In this document: piece by piece, positions 34,637-43,226 of the stretch
Position numbering within the stretch: the first letter of the stretch is position 1
How the letters are laid out: each line of letters begins with the position of its first letter
IMG/VR virus record: IMGVR_UViG_3300030419_005367
Span: 1-64,000 of that record
Reading direction: 5' to 3' (one strand)
Source: a virus
Length of the DNA: 64,000 nt
Translations under genes and position numbers: made by a program
The notes under the pieces: generated by a model
What the model was told of the DNA's origin: nothing
Seen by the model: only the letters and a program-made list of their open reading frames with translations
Databases searched by the model: none

Positions 34637-37600
34637 ATGGCTGAAAAAAAGTTTAAGTTTGTTTCACCGGGGATCTTCCTCAGCGAAGTTGATAATTCAC
34701 AAAACCCTAGCGCGGGAGATGCCCCCGGACCAGTGCTCATCGGTAGATTTGAGCGCGGCCCCGGCATGCGCCCAACAATAGTAAATTCCTTCTCCGAGTT
34801 TGTAGAGATCTTCGGAAATCCAATCTCAGGTAAAGGAACAACAGACGGCGACGTCTGGAGAAATGGTAACTACCTTGCTCCTACATACGCCGCATACGCC
34901 GCTCAGGCTTGGTTAAGAAACAACCCTTCTTGTACCGTTATTCGTCTTCTCGGAACAGAAGATCCCAACGCATCCGCGGGTGGCACAGACGGCCCTGCCG
35001 GAACCGGCGGAAAGGCTGGTTGGGATATGGGCGAGGTTGGTTCTAGTGCACCAGATGGTGCATACGGACTTTTCGTATTCCCAAAATTCGACACCCTTTC
35101 CACAACAGCCGCCACTCCACACACTGGAACATTGGCAGCTATCTTTTATGTCAACCATGCCTCTACGACATTGGCGCTCACGGGTACAGCAAGAGTCACA
35201 TCAGGAAAGGTGCCTGCAATGTTCCCAACAGCTTCGCACGGTGCACTTCTTGTTACTTCTAGTGCAAATGCAAGTGGACAGTTTACGATGGTTGTTGGAA
35301 CTCAGGCTGAGATCGCAACTGCAAACAGCGTTGGCGCAAAGAAGATCGAGTTCAACTTTAACGAGAATTCAGAGAAGTTCATTAGAAAGGTGTTTAATAC
35401 AAACCCTGCAAAGGTTAACTCTAATGCCTACTCAACCACAGAAGCTTATTTCTTAGGCGAAACCTTTGAAAGACAACTTCTCGACCAACAGCGCGGTGGC
35501 GCAGGCCAACACGGTGGTGCTGGAGCAGCAGTTAATGGTTATGGCGTAGGTGAGGCCGGAACAGGCTTGTCAACACTTAATAACATTGGTGCAGCAACAA
35601 TGCTTCCTTTGAAATCTGTTGGCGGCGGCTATGACTGGGCAAACCACAAACGCCCGATGCAGGCAGGCCGCACAGGCTGGTTTGTAGCTCAGCACCAAGG
35701 TGCAGCGGGAACGTTCAACGCACATCAGCTTCAAAAGTTATTTAGATTACACTCATTGGAGCCGGGAGAGTGGACACAAAGAAATCTTAAGGTATCCATT
35801 CAAGATATTACACCTCCAAAGTCAGCAGCACTGGGAGTACCCCAGTTCTCAACATTTACAGTTGTGATCAGAAAGATCGACGACAGCGATGCTTCTCCTC
35901 AACTTGTTGAGCGCTTCAGCGGATGTGATCTTAATCCAAATTCTGCAAACTATATTTGTAGAAAGATTGGTGATAAGTATGTCGAGTGGGATAATACAAA
36001 AAGATCTTACAGAGAGTACGGAACTTATAATAATATGTCAAAGTTCATTTCTGTTGAGGTCAATGAGGTTGTTTCCAACGGAGACGCAGCAAATCTTATG
36101 CCTATGGGTATGTATGGTCCTCCACGTCCTAAAAAGGTCGCTATCGGAACAGGAAGAAACATTGGTTCTGAGTCATGGGTTTTACACAGTACGGGCTCTT
36201 TCTTGCCAACGCACTTCGAGGGCACCATGAGCCCTGCTGCAATTGCAACCGGTGGTGGACTGTTCCAACTTGGTCTTACGGGTGCCTTGATTTGGCCACA
36301 GCCAATTCTCCGTCACTCGAACACAGAGGACAACCTTCCAAAGAAAAATTCAGCATATTTCGGTATGTCGACTTCTAAATCTGGTTCTGGAGTGTTCGCT
36401 CCGAGCACAGTGGATGTTTTGAGAGCGCTTCCTTCTGGTATTGGTACCTTTAACAGCGACTCTTCAAGAATTGTAACTGAGGGCGCAACATACGTTGAGC
36501 CATCTTTCATTTTCACGCTTGATAATCTGTCTGCTTCCGCAGATGGTTCCGGAGATGTTAAATACGTTTCTGGCTCTCGCTTGGCTGGTACTTCGTTGAC
36601 AGCTTTGAGTGGAACAAATGCCGTGCTTACCGGTAGTAGCTTTGGCCACAATCGATTCACGACTCTTTTCCACGGCGGATTTGACGGTCTGGATGTTACA
36701 GAGAAAGATCCATTCAGAAATACAAGATTGGACGACTCTTCTGATGCTAAACTCAATTACACCCTCTTCTCAACTCTTAGAGCTATCGATACAGCAAGAG
36801 ATCCAGAGTTTGTTGAGTGTAACTTGATGGCAATGCCCGGTATTACAAATACTAGCGTTACAGATCATATGATTGATGTTTGCGAAGAAAGAGCAGATGC
36901 TCTCGCAATTATCGACTTGGAAGATGACTACATTCCAGCACACGAAAGTACAGCTACAGAGGCCAACCGTAAACCGGATGTCGATACAGCAGTACAAAAA
37001 CTCAAGAATCGTCAAATTAACTCAAGTTATGGTGCAGCGTATTATCCGTTTGTACAGATTAGAGATTCGTTGGCTAACCAATTACTGTTCGTACCACCTT
37101 CAGTAGTAGGCTTGGGTACTCTCTCATACAGCGAATCAGTTCGCGACGTATGGTTTGCACCTGCCGGCTTTACTCGCGGTGGTCTTAGCGACGGCAAGAT
37201 CGGTTTCCCAGTTGTTGGTGTAAAACATCAATTAACCTCCGAAGAGAGAGATAAGCTTTATGAAGTAAACGTTAATCCAATCGCTTCTTTCCCTGCAGAG
37301 GGTATCGTGGTCTTCGGCCAAAAGACGCTTCAGGTAACGGAGTCCGCTCTTAATCGAATTAATGTCCGCAGACTTTTGATCTTCCTTAAGAGAGAGATCT
37401 CTAGAGTTGCAGCAACCACATTGTTCGAGCAGAATGTAAGAGCAACATGGAACGGCTTCTCCGCTCGCGTTGAGAGCATTTTGAATGACGTTAAGTCTCG
37501 CTTGGGCTTGGCCGACTTTAAGGTTGTGTTGGATGAATCAACCACCACACCAGATCTGGTAGACAGAAACATTATGTACGCAAAAGTGTTCTTGAAACCA

Positions 37601-37669
37601 GTGCAAGCAATTGAATTTATCGCACTTGATTTTGTAATCACAGATTCCGGGGCTTCATTCGCAGATTAA
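34637..37669 (+). CDS. Contractile tail sheath protein (gp18-like)
   Basis: A 1010-residue sheath subunit. The N-terminus KFVSPGIFLSEVDNS and PVLIGRFERGPGMRPTIVN and the C-terminal INVRRLLIFLKREISRVAAT ... AKVFLKPVQAIEFIALDFVI are classic sheath regions. The core is interrupted by a long variable part (~110-700), making it far larger than T4 gp18 (659). The sheath contracts to drive the tube through the envelope. AAGGAGA at 34620-34626 sets the start. Confidence 0.95.
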   Translation: MAEKKFKFVSPGIFLSEVDNSQNPSAGDAPGPVLIGRFERGPGMRPTIVNSFSEFVEIFGNPISGKGTTDGDVWRNGNYLAPTYAAYAAQAWLRNNPSCTVIRLLGTEDPNASAGGTDGPAGTGGKAGWDMGEVGSSAPDGAYGLFVFPKFDTLSTTAATPHTGTLAAIFYVNHASTTLALTGTARVTSGKVPAMFPTASHGALLVTSSANASGQFTMVVGTQAEIATANSVGAKKIEFNFNENSEKFIRKVFNTNPAKVNSNAYSTTEAYFLGETFERQLLDQQRGGAGQHGGAGAAVNGYGVGEAGTGLSTLNNIGAATMLPLKSVGGGYDWANHKRPMQAGRTGWFVAQHQGAAGTFNAHQLQKLFRLHSLEPGEWTQRNLKVSIQDITPPKSAALGVPQFSTFTVVIRKIDDSDASPQLVERFSGCDLNPNSANYICRKIGDKYVEWDNTKRSYREYGTYNNMSKFISVEVNEVVSNGDAANLMPMGMYGPPRPKKVAIGTGRNIGSESWVLHSTGSFLPTHFEGTMSPAAIATGGGLFQLGLTGALIWPQPILRHSNTEDNLPKKNSAYFGMSTSKSGSGVFAPSTVDVLRALPSGIGTFNSDSSRIVTEGATYVEPSFIFTLDNLSASADGSGDVKYVSGSRLAGTSLTALSGTNAVLTGSSFGHNRFTTLFHGGFDGLDVTEKDPFRNTRLDDSSDAKLNYTLFSTLRAIDTARDPEFVECNLMAMPGITNTSVTDHMIDVCEERADALAIIDLEDDYIPAHESTATEANRKPDVDTAVQKLKNRQINSSYGAAYYPFVQIRDSLANQLLFVPPSVVGLGTLSYSESVRDVWFAPAGFTRGGLSDGKIGFPVVGVKHQLTSEERDKLYEVNVNPIASFPAEGIVVFGQKTLQVTESALNRINVRRLLIFLKREISRVAATTLFEQNVRATWNGFSARVESILNDVKSRLGLADFKVVLDESTTTPDLVDRNIMYAKVFLKPVQAIEFIALDFVITDSGASFAD

Positions 37670-37692
37670 TAAAGATAATTTATAGCATAACT

Positions 37693-37701
37693 ACTATTTA
37701 G
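37693..37701 (+). promoter_or_regulatory. Candidate late promoter box ACTATTTAG
   Basis: The box lies 31 bases before the tube gene start at 37724. Confidence 0.6.
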
Positions 37702-37723
37702 TACAACAGGAGAAAATAAAAAA

Positions 37724-38275
37724 ATGGGCAGTGATCAATTCTGGAATTCAACAAGCATCGAGCCAAAGCGTCAGCATAAGTGGCTTGTGTACTTGCATAA
37801 TTCAAACATTCCATCTTATGTTGCAAGAAAGGTAGATAAGCCAAGCTTTTCCATCAACGAGCAACAGCATAAATATTTTGGACATACTTTTAAGTATCCC
37901 GGACAAGTAACATGGGATGATATCACTATGACCCTTGTTGATCCAATCGACCCAAATGTAAGCGACAAGCTTCAGGAGGTTTTGATTAACTCTGGATATC
38001 GCACTCCAGATAACCGCACGAACAACGCTCTCTATACTGTCTCTAAAGACTCTTCTGTAAAGGCTCTAGGCCCTATTGTACGAATTGAGCAGTATGGCAC
38101 GCAACCCGGTCTTGGCGCAGCTTCCGGCGAGCCTTATCTTATTGAGGCGTGGCAAGTCTTCAATCCTTGGATTAAAGACGTAAAGTTTGGTGAGTTAACC
38201 TATGAAGATGACGGAATTGTCACTGTAGACTTAACAATTGCTTTCGATTGGGCTAAACTAGTAGACGTCAAATAA
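37724..38275 (+). CDS. Tail tube protein (gp19-like)
   Basis: A 183-residue protein with the gp19 pattern: KHKW-type start (RQHKWLVYLHNSNIPSYVAR), KPSFSINEQQHKYFGHTFKY, GQVTWDDITMTLVDPID and a final VDLTIAFDWAKLV. It forms the inner tube through which DNA passes. Length is close to T4 gp19 (163). It follows the sheath gene and has its own late box, suited to the high copy number. Confidence 0.93.
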   Translation: MGSDQFWNSTSIEPKRQHKWLVYLHNSNIPSYVARKVDKPSFSINEQQHKYFGHTFKYPGQVTWDDITMTLVDPIDPNVSDKLQEVLINSGYRTPDNRTNNALYTVSKDSSVKALGPIVRIEQYGTQPGLGAASGEPYLIEAWQVFNPWIKDVKFGELTYEDDGIVTVDLTIAFDWAKLVDVK

Positions 38276-38290
38276 AAACTGAGGTGAAAA

Positions 38291-39133
38291 ATGGCTAGAA
38301 ATAACGAGGACCGCTTGGGTACACCCGCCCCGGCTCCGTCAAGCGTTATGGAAACTTCGAACAACACTGCAGGAGATCAAATGTTTTCTTTTGTTACTCC
38401 CACTGAGTTTGTCGAACTTCCTTCAAAGGGTAAGTTTTATCCGGAGGGACATGCTCTGCGTAATGTAGAGACAATCGAAATCCGATATATGACAGCTAAG
38501 GATGAAGATACTTTAACTTCTCCCGCTCTGTTAAAAAAAGGAATCGCAATTGAAAGACTTTTAAAGAATGTTATTGTCGATAAAAGTATTAATACTGATG
38601 ATCTTTTAGTGGGAGATAAGAATGCAATCTTGGTTGCAACTAGAATCTCTGGTTATGGGCCGGCTTACACAGCAAAGATTTCGTGTCCAACTTGTGCTGC
38701 TACATCTGATTATACTTTCGATTTAAGCGATGTCGATCAGAGCATTCCAGATGAACTAGAAATAGATGAAAATGGGCTCTTTTATATTAAGTTGCCCAAA
38801 ATGGATGTTATGGTTGGCCTGAGTCTTATGACAGGTGCTGATGAAAAGCGTCTAACAAAGTTGTCAGAGAACAGAAAGAAAAAGAACCTTCCAGAGGCGA
38901 CACTAACCGATCAATTTAGAATGATCATTCGGTCAGTTAACGGCAGTCAAAACAATGAGCATATTAATGCTTTAATTGACAATATGCCAGCAACAGATTC
39001 CCGATATCTGCGAACTGCATACGCAGAATTATCTCCAAATGTGAACTTAGCTCAGGACTTTGAGTGTCCAGAGTGCAGTGTGCAGGAGGAGGTCACAATT
39101 CCGTTTACGACGGAGTTTTTTTGGCCTAAATGA
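38291..39133 (+). CDS. Tail-assembly chaperone/baseplate hub protein (gp26-like)
   Basis: A 280-residue protein with the gp26-family N-terminus (FVELPSKGKFYPEGHAL and EIRYMTAKDEDTLTSPALLKKG) and two Cys pairs (SCPTCAAT near 130 and CPECSVQ near 259) that could form a zinc site. In T4, gp26 is assigned to baseplate hub assembly. A T7 run near the stop, and an overlapping +1-frame reading frame before the tape-measure gene, suggest it is also the first part of a frameshifted chaperone pair, as in lambda G/GT. Confidence 0.75.
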   Translation: MARNNEDRLGTPAPAPSSVMETSNNTAGDQMFSFVTPTEFVELPSKGKFYPEGHALRNVETIEIRYMTAKDEDTLTSPALLKKGIAIERLLKNVIVDKSINTDDLLVGDKNAILVATRISGYGPAYTAKISCPTCAATSDYTFDLSDVDQSIPDELEIDENGLFYIKLPKMDVMVGLSLMTGADEKRLTKLSENRKKKNLPEATLTDQFRMIIRSVNGSQNNEHINALIDNMPATDSRYLRTAYAELSPNVNLAQDFECPECSVQEEVTIPFTTEFFWPK

Positions 39134-39305
39134 AGAATACGCTAAAAGCCTATACGAACAGTTTTTCTTCCTGAAATATCACGGTGGCTGGAGCTTTGCA
39201 GAAGCGTATAGTCTACCTGTTAGGTTGAGGAATTGGTTTGCCGAAAGACTTGTTACTCAGATCGAGAAAGAGAACGAAGCTATAAAGAATGTGAAACATA
39301 GATAA
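39060..39305 (+). CDS. Frameshift-dependent C-terminal extension of the tail chaperone
   Basis: The frame is +1 relative to the gp26-like gene. Only the part after about 39117 looks like real protein: FFGLNEEYAKSLYEQFFFLK, then GGWSFAEAYSLPVRLRNWFAERL. The N-terminal TTG start at 39060 gives an Arg/Ser-rich sequence unlike a protein start, and no good initiation codon precedes the conserved part. I infer it is made as a fusion to the gp26-like protein by +1 (or -2) slippage at 39116-39122. T4 gp51 is a possible positional analogue. Confidence 0.6.
   Translation: MSVQSAVCRRRSQFRLRRSFFGLNEEYAKSLYEQFFFLKYHGGWSFAEAYSLPVRLRNWFAERLVTQIEKENEAIKNVKHR
39116..39122 (+). promoter_or_regulatory. Candidate programmed frameshift site TTTTTTT
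   Basis: Seven T in codons GAG-TTT-TTT-TGG, 9 bases before the zero-frame stop TGA (39131-39133). A +1 or -2 slip yields EFFGLNEEYAK. A strong Shine-Dalgarno-like AGGAGGAGG lies 23 bases upstream at 39084-39092 and might act as a stimulator. Confidence 0.5.
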
Positions 39306-39351
39306 AACACATTCTGTACACTAATTATAATGATTAGAGAGAGTTGCACAA

Positions 39352-39696
39352 ATGCAGAACATTAATGAAGAAGAATTAGATCAAATTATTGATTTGGGAA
39401 TTAACCGCAAAGGCGAACTCAACGAGAGCGCCTTAAGAATGTTGGGTGCTAGAATCAAGCTTGCTCTAGAGAGAATGTTTACGCCTATCACCGCCGGAGT
39501 TTCAAAGTTAAAAGTTAGAGGAAGCCGAAAAGAAATCAACTCCTTCTTCTCGGCATTAAAGTCCGAAAAGAAATTTATGGACGCTTATACAAAGTACGGG
39601 CTGGACGACCCTAGGACAGTAAAGAATGCTGCCTCTCTCCGCCGTGCGACATCTGGATTTGAACGTGCTACTGGGATCAAATGGCCTTTTAAATAA
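39352..39696 (+). CDS. Small protein before the tape measure, unknown
   Basis: A 114-residue helical, basic protein starting MQNINEEELDQIIDLGINRKG, with MLGARIKLALERMFTP and TSGFERATGIKWPF at the end. It lies between the chaperone pair and the tape-measure gene. GAGAGAG near 39337-39343 is a weak ribosome site. A tape-measure partner is possible from position only. Confidence 0.7.
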   Translation: MQNINEEELDQIIDLGINRKGELNESALRMLGARIKLALERMFTPITAGVSKLKVRGSRKEINSFFSALKSEKKFMDAYTKYGLDDPRTVKNAASLRRATSGFERATGIKWPFK

Positions 39697-39708
39697 GGAG
39701 GGCTTTAA

Positions 39709-41901
39709 GTGGCAAACGAAAAAGACATCCAAATTCAACAAAGACTAAACCAGCTTCTTAAAGAAAAGGCAGGCTTGGTACAGAAAGTTGCTGATGCGGA
39801 GGCAAAGCAAGCAGCCAAAGCCGGTGAGTATATAACCAAAACAGAAAAGTCTATGAAACTGGCTCAACAAAGAGCCGACCTCGCTGAAAAAATCTTTGAG
39901 TTTGAAGAAATGAGCGAAAAGGCTCAAAAAAAACACCTCAAAGCAGAAGCGAAAAGAGTTGCAGATTTAAAAGCAAGAAATCAGCTTAGTGAAGAAGAGG
40001 CTGCTCTTCTCGAAGAGATCAATGCAATTAAAACCGAGATTGCAGCGAACGAAGGTGAAATCACTGCAGAAATGCAGGCACAGCTTCAGGCTGCGATTGA
40101 TTTAAGAGACGCAAAACAAGAAAATCGAGAAGAAGTAGAAAAAGAAACTGAAGCCCTTCTTCAAAATCTTGATACTTTAGGAGGTATGGTTGGTCTAACC
40201 AGTACTCAAACTACTCTTTTTGGGAAAATGGGAAGCTCCGTTAAGAGTATTGCCGGCATGCTTTCAAATTCTGAAGGTGATCTGGAAAAAATGAAGGAAT
40301 CCGCTGCCAACTTAAGTCTTGATTTGGCTATAGGTACAGTTATCGCCAGATCAGAAGAACTCTTTACTCTTCAAGATGGTATAATTGCAAATTTCCGAGC
40401 AACAACCGGTGCATCAGCCCAAACAGCAACCGCAATTGCAGGCGCTACAAACGAATTGCGTCAGATGGGCTTAGATATGGCTTCTGCCGGCGAAGCAGGT
40501 ACAGCATTATATAATAGTGTGACGGCTTTTAGAACAGCCGCTCCGGAGGCGCAACAAGAAGCAGCAGCATTTACTGGATTGCTGGTTGAACTCAACATTG
40601 ATGCCAACACCGCGGCGGATGCAATGCAAACATTGACAATGGGAATGGGCCAAAGCTTATCTCAGGCGCAAGCAACCACTGAGGAGTTGTTGCATTTTGC
40701 GAATTCCATCGATGTTAATGTTAACGAAGCTTTAGAAAACTTTGCTAGACACTCTGACGAATTAGTTGCTCACGGTGGCGATGTGATGGCTGTATTTAAG
40801 CAATTACAAACTCAATCTCGCTTAACTGGACTTTCTATGGATTCTTTAATGTCCGTCGCTGGTCAGTTTGACACCTTTGAAGGTGCAGCTAGCGCAGTTG
40901 GTAGATTAAATGGTATTCTCGGTGGCCCTTATTTAAATTCTATTGATATGGTTTATATGACTGAGGCCGAGAGACTAGAAACAATGAAACAGTCTCTTGA
41001 AATGTCCGGACGTTCTTTTGATAGCTTAAGTAGGTATGAGATGAAGGCCCTTGCCGCAGCAGGAGGCTTCAGAGACGTCGGAGAAGCCCAGAGATTCTTT
41101 AACAGCCAGATGGATGATCCTGCAGCAATTGAAGCAAAACAGCGCCAAGAGAGCCTTGCCGAACAGGCTCGTAAAATGAAGCCTATAATGGAAAGACTTA
41201 GCTTGGCGATGAATAAATTTGCAATTAGTATGGAGCCTGTTATTAATTTCGTCAGCAGGCTTATAGAGGGCTTTGCGGAAATGGGAACCGCAGGAAAAAT
41301 CTTCTTTGGTTCGTTATTCATAGGGCTACCAATCGTCTTTAAGATGACAAAGGCTCTGAAGGAACTACAGCTTATGATGATGTTGACCAAAGGGGCTTCC
41401 GCCGCCGGCGGCATTGGGGGCGTTTTAGGTGGCATCGCAGGCTTCGGAGCCGGCCTGTTCAGCGCCTTGCTGCCAATTGGATTAATTGGTGGTGCCATTT
41501 ATGGAATCTCTCAGATGTTCGCTAATGGAACCGACTCAGCACCAATGACCGGCCCAGCCCTTATGGGAGAGAAAGGTCCGGAACTTTTGGTTGGTTCCTC
41601 TGGAGCTAGAATGGTTGGAACGTCTGGTCCCTCGATTAGTGGAATCAACAAAGGTGACAGAGTTATTACCAATGAGAACCTTAAGAAAGGTATTGGTGGA
41701 GGCGGCCCTTCCGTCGCAGCTATGAAGGCTGCTTTCAAGCAAGCAATGCAAGAAATCAACAGCGAACAGGCTGCTGGTCAAAAGAAAGTGGAAACTGGCA
41801 CTATGCCCGTTATCATGCAGGTAAATAACCGAGAATTAGGAAGAGTTGTTCTTAAGATTATCGAAGATTCAAATTCCATAAAACTTTCTCCATCGACCTA
41901 G
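39709..41901 (+). CDS. Tape measure protein
   Basis: A 730-residue protein, the T4 gp29 analogue by position. The N-terminal ~150 residues are coiled coil (LNQLLKEKAGLVQKVADAEA). The middle is helical and Ala-rich. Hydrophobic segments at ~525-610 (IFFGSLFIGLPIVF and the Gly-rich GGVLGGIAGFGAGLF) could enter the host membrane during infection. A C-terminal domain follows (MTGPALMGEKGPELL). It sets tail length and sits inside the tube. GTG 39709 follows AAGGAGGG at 39695-39702. Confidence 0.85.
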   Translation: MANEKDIQIQQRLNQLLKEKAGLVQKVADAEAKQAAKAGEYITKTEKSMKLAQQRADLAEKIFEFEEMSEKAQKKHLKAEAKRVADLKARNQLSEEEAALLEEINAIKTEIAANEGEITAEMQAQLQAAIDLRDAKQENREEVEKETEALLQNLDTLGGMVGLTSTQTTLFGKMGSSVKSIAGMLSNSEGDLEKMKESAANLSLDLAIGTVIARSEELFTLQDGIIANFRATTGASAQTATAIAGATNELRQMGLDMASAGEAGTALYNSVTAFRTAAPEAQQEAAAFTGLLVELNIDANTAADAMQTLTMGMGQSLSQAQATTEELLHFANSIDVNVNEALENFARHSDELVAHGGDVMAVFKQLQTQSRLTGLSMDSLMSVAGQFDTFEGAASAVGRLNGILGGPYLNSIDMVYMTEAERLETMKQSLEMSGRSFDSLSRYEMKALAAAGGFRDVGEAQRFFNSQMDDPAAIEAKQRQESLAEQARKMKPIMERLSLAMNKFAISMEPVINFVSRLIEGFAEMGTAGKIFFGSLFIGLPIVFKMTKALKELQLMMMLTKGASAAGGIGGVLGGIAGFGAGLFSALLPIGLIGGAIYGISQMFANGTDSAPMTGPALMGEKGPELLVGSSGARMVGTSGPSISGINKGDRVITNENLKKGIGGGGPSVAAMKAAFKQAMQEINSEQAAGQKKVETGTMPVIMQVNNRELGRVVLKIIEDSNSIKLSPST

Positions 41902-41923
41902 TTATATGTAACGGAAGAAGATT

Positions 41924-42844
41924 ATGGCACCAGATCGCAACGACAAAGATTCTTTATTGGGTAAATCGTACTTTAATTACGGTGGCGTTCCATCTAACTT
42001 GACCCCGGGAGGATCAGGTCCTTTATATGATGCCACAAACACCCTAGCTAATCACTTGGGACTGTATGTAGATATCCACGCTCGCCACTGCAATGTCAGA
42101 ACTGCCTTTAAAGCGTTTTTAACAAAATTTGAAGATAACGTAGATTTGAATTTTGAAGATGAGCCTCAAATGGGTGCTATCACAAAGCCAAAAAACTTCA
42201 AGGGAGTAGCTCGCCGATTAAATATTGGCTTGAAGTTACCAGCAGCAAATGTTGACGAAGCAAGAATGAATTTAAGAAACGTATCTTTGTTGGTCAAATC
42301 GTTGCACCCCGTTCAAGAACTTGAATTAGATCCTTCCACAGGTCGTATGATAAGAGCACAGGCACCAACGTCCGTTCCTTATTTCAGTATCCGATTTTTA
42401 AACCTATTGGTCGACGGACATATGGAAAAGCCAGATTTCTCTAGCGCAGCAATGAGCGGCTTGACCGGCTATATGGACGATGTGCAATATTCCTTGATTA
42501 TGGATGACGAAGGAGGCGGATTTCTTGCCGATAGAGGAAACAATGGAAAGAAAACATTTAATCAGCATGTATATCCCAAATTAATAACTTTAAATTTTGT
42601 GTTTTACCCTTACTTTACAGTCGACCCAGCTTGGTCTATGCAATCGGGCAAAGAAGGTCTTTCACCAGAAGACGGGACATACTACTTTAGCCCCAACAAC
42701 TACCCTTATCAATATGAGTCGGCCAGAAATACGCAAGGTCGCACAATAATTAATGCGTCCACAAATATTAATAGTAACGATACAATAAGTGAAGCAGACA
42801 AAGCAAGAATTCAAAGAGCTTTTCACTCAGGTCGTAGGAAATAA
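41924..42844 (+). CDS. Baseplate/tube-initiation protein candidate (gp48/gp54-like)
   Basis: A 306-residue beta-type protein with conserved-looking LGLYVDIHARHCNVRTAFKAF near residue 46 and VYPKLITLNFVFYPYFTVDP near 215. It follows the tape measure directly and precedes the gp53-like gene. In T4-like phages this position holds tube-cap proteins such as gp48 and gp54. The match is not strong enough to choose between them. Confidence 0.6.
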   Translation: MAPDRNDKDSLLGKSYFNYGGVPSNLTPGGSGPLYDATNTLANHLGLYVDIHARHCNVRTAFKAFLTKFEDNVDLNFEDEPQMGAITKPKNFKGVARRLNIGLKLPAANVDEARMNLRNVSLLVKSLHPVQELELDPSTGRMIRAQAPTSVPYFSIRFLNLLVDGHMEKPDFSSAAMSGLTGYMDDVQYSLIMDDEGGGFLADRGNNGKKTFNQHVYPKLITLNFVFYPYFTVDPAWSMQSGKEGLSPEDGTYYFSPNNYPYQYESARNTQGRTIINASTNINSNDTISEADKARIQRAFHSGRRK

Positions 42845-42849
42845 TCAAG

Positions 42850-43215
42850 ATGTCATTTAGATATAACAATAGACCATTTTTTAAAAACATCGGCCTTCGA
42901 AGAGATACTTTCTTAGAGCCAGATCAGAGAAATCGCTCCAATGCAGCCGCCATGGACAATGTTGATATTGTGCAATATGTAACACCAATCATAGAGCATC
43001 CAACTGAAGAAGATTTTCTACACATCAACTCTCAAAGCTATGTTTGGCAATATGGAGATAAGTTTTGGAAAGTTGCAACTAAATTTTATGGCATGCCAAC
43101 AGTTTGGTGGATAATCCCGTGGTTTAATAAAAAGCCACTTGAAGCAGATTATAAACCGGGAGATGTTATTGAAATCCCCTTCCCACTTTCAGACTTATAT
43201 CAATATTTTCAATAA
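42850..43215 (+). CDS. Baseplate wedge protein with LysM domain (gp53-like)
   Basis: A 121-residue protein. The C-terminal ~60 residues are a LysM fold: SYVWQYGDKFWKVATKFYG, MPTVWWIIPWFNKK and YKPGDVIEIP. T4 gp53 is a baseplate wedge subunit with this domain. The size, and the position between baseplate genes 6 bases after its neighbour, agree. Confidence 0.8.
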   Translation: MSFRYNNRPFFKNIGLRRDTFLEPDQRNRSNAAAMDNVDIVQYVTPIIEHPTEEDFLHINSQSYVWQYGDKFWKVATKFYGMPTVWWIIPWFNKKPLEADYKPGDVIEIPFPLSDLYQYFQ

Positions 43216-43226
43216 AGGGTTTATAG

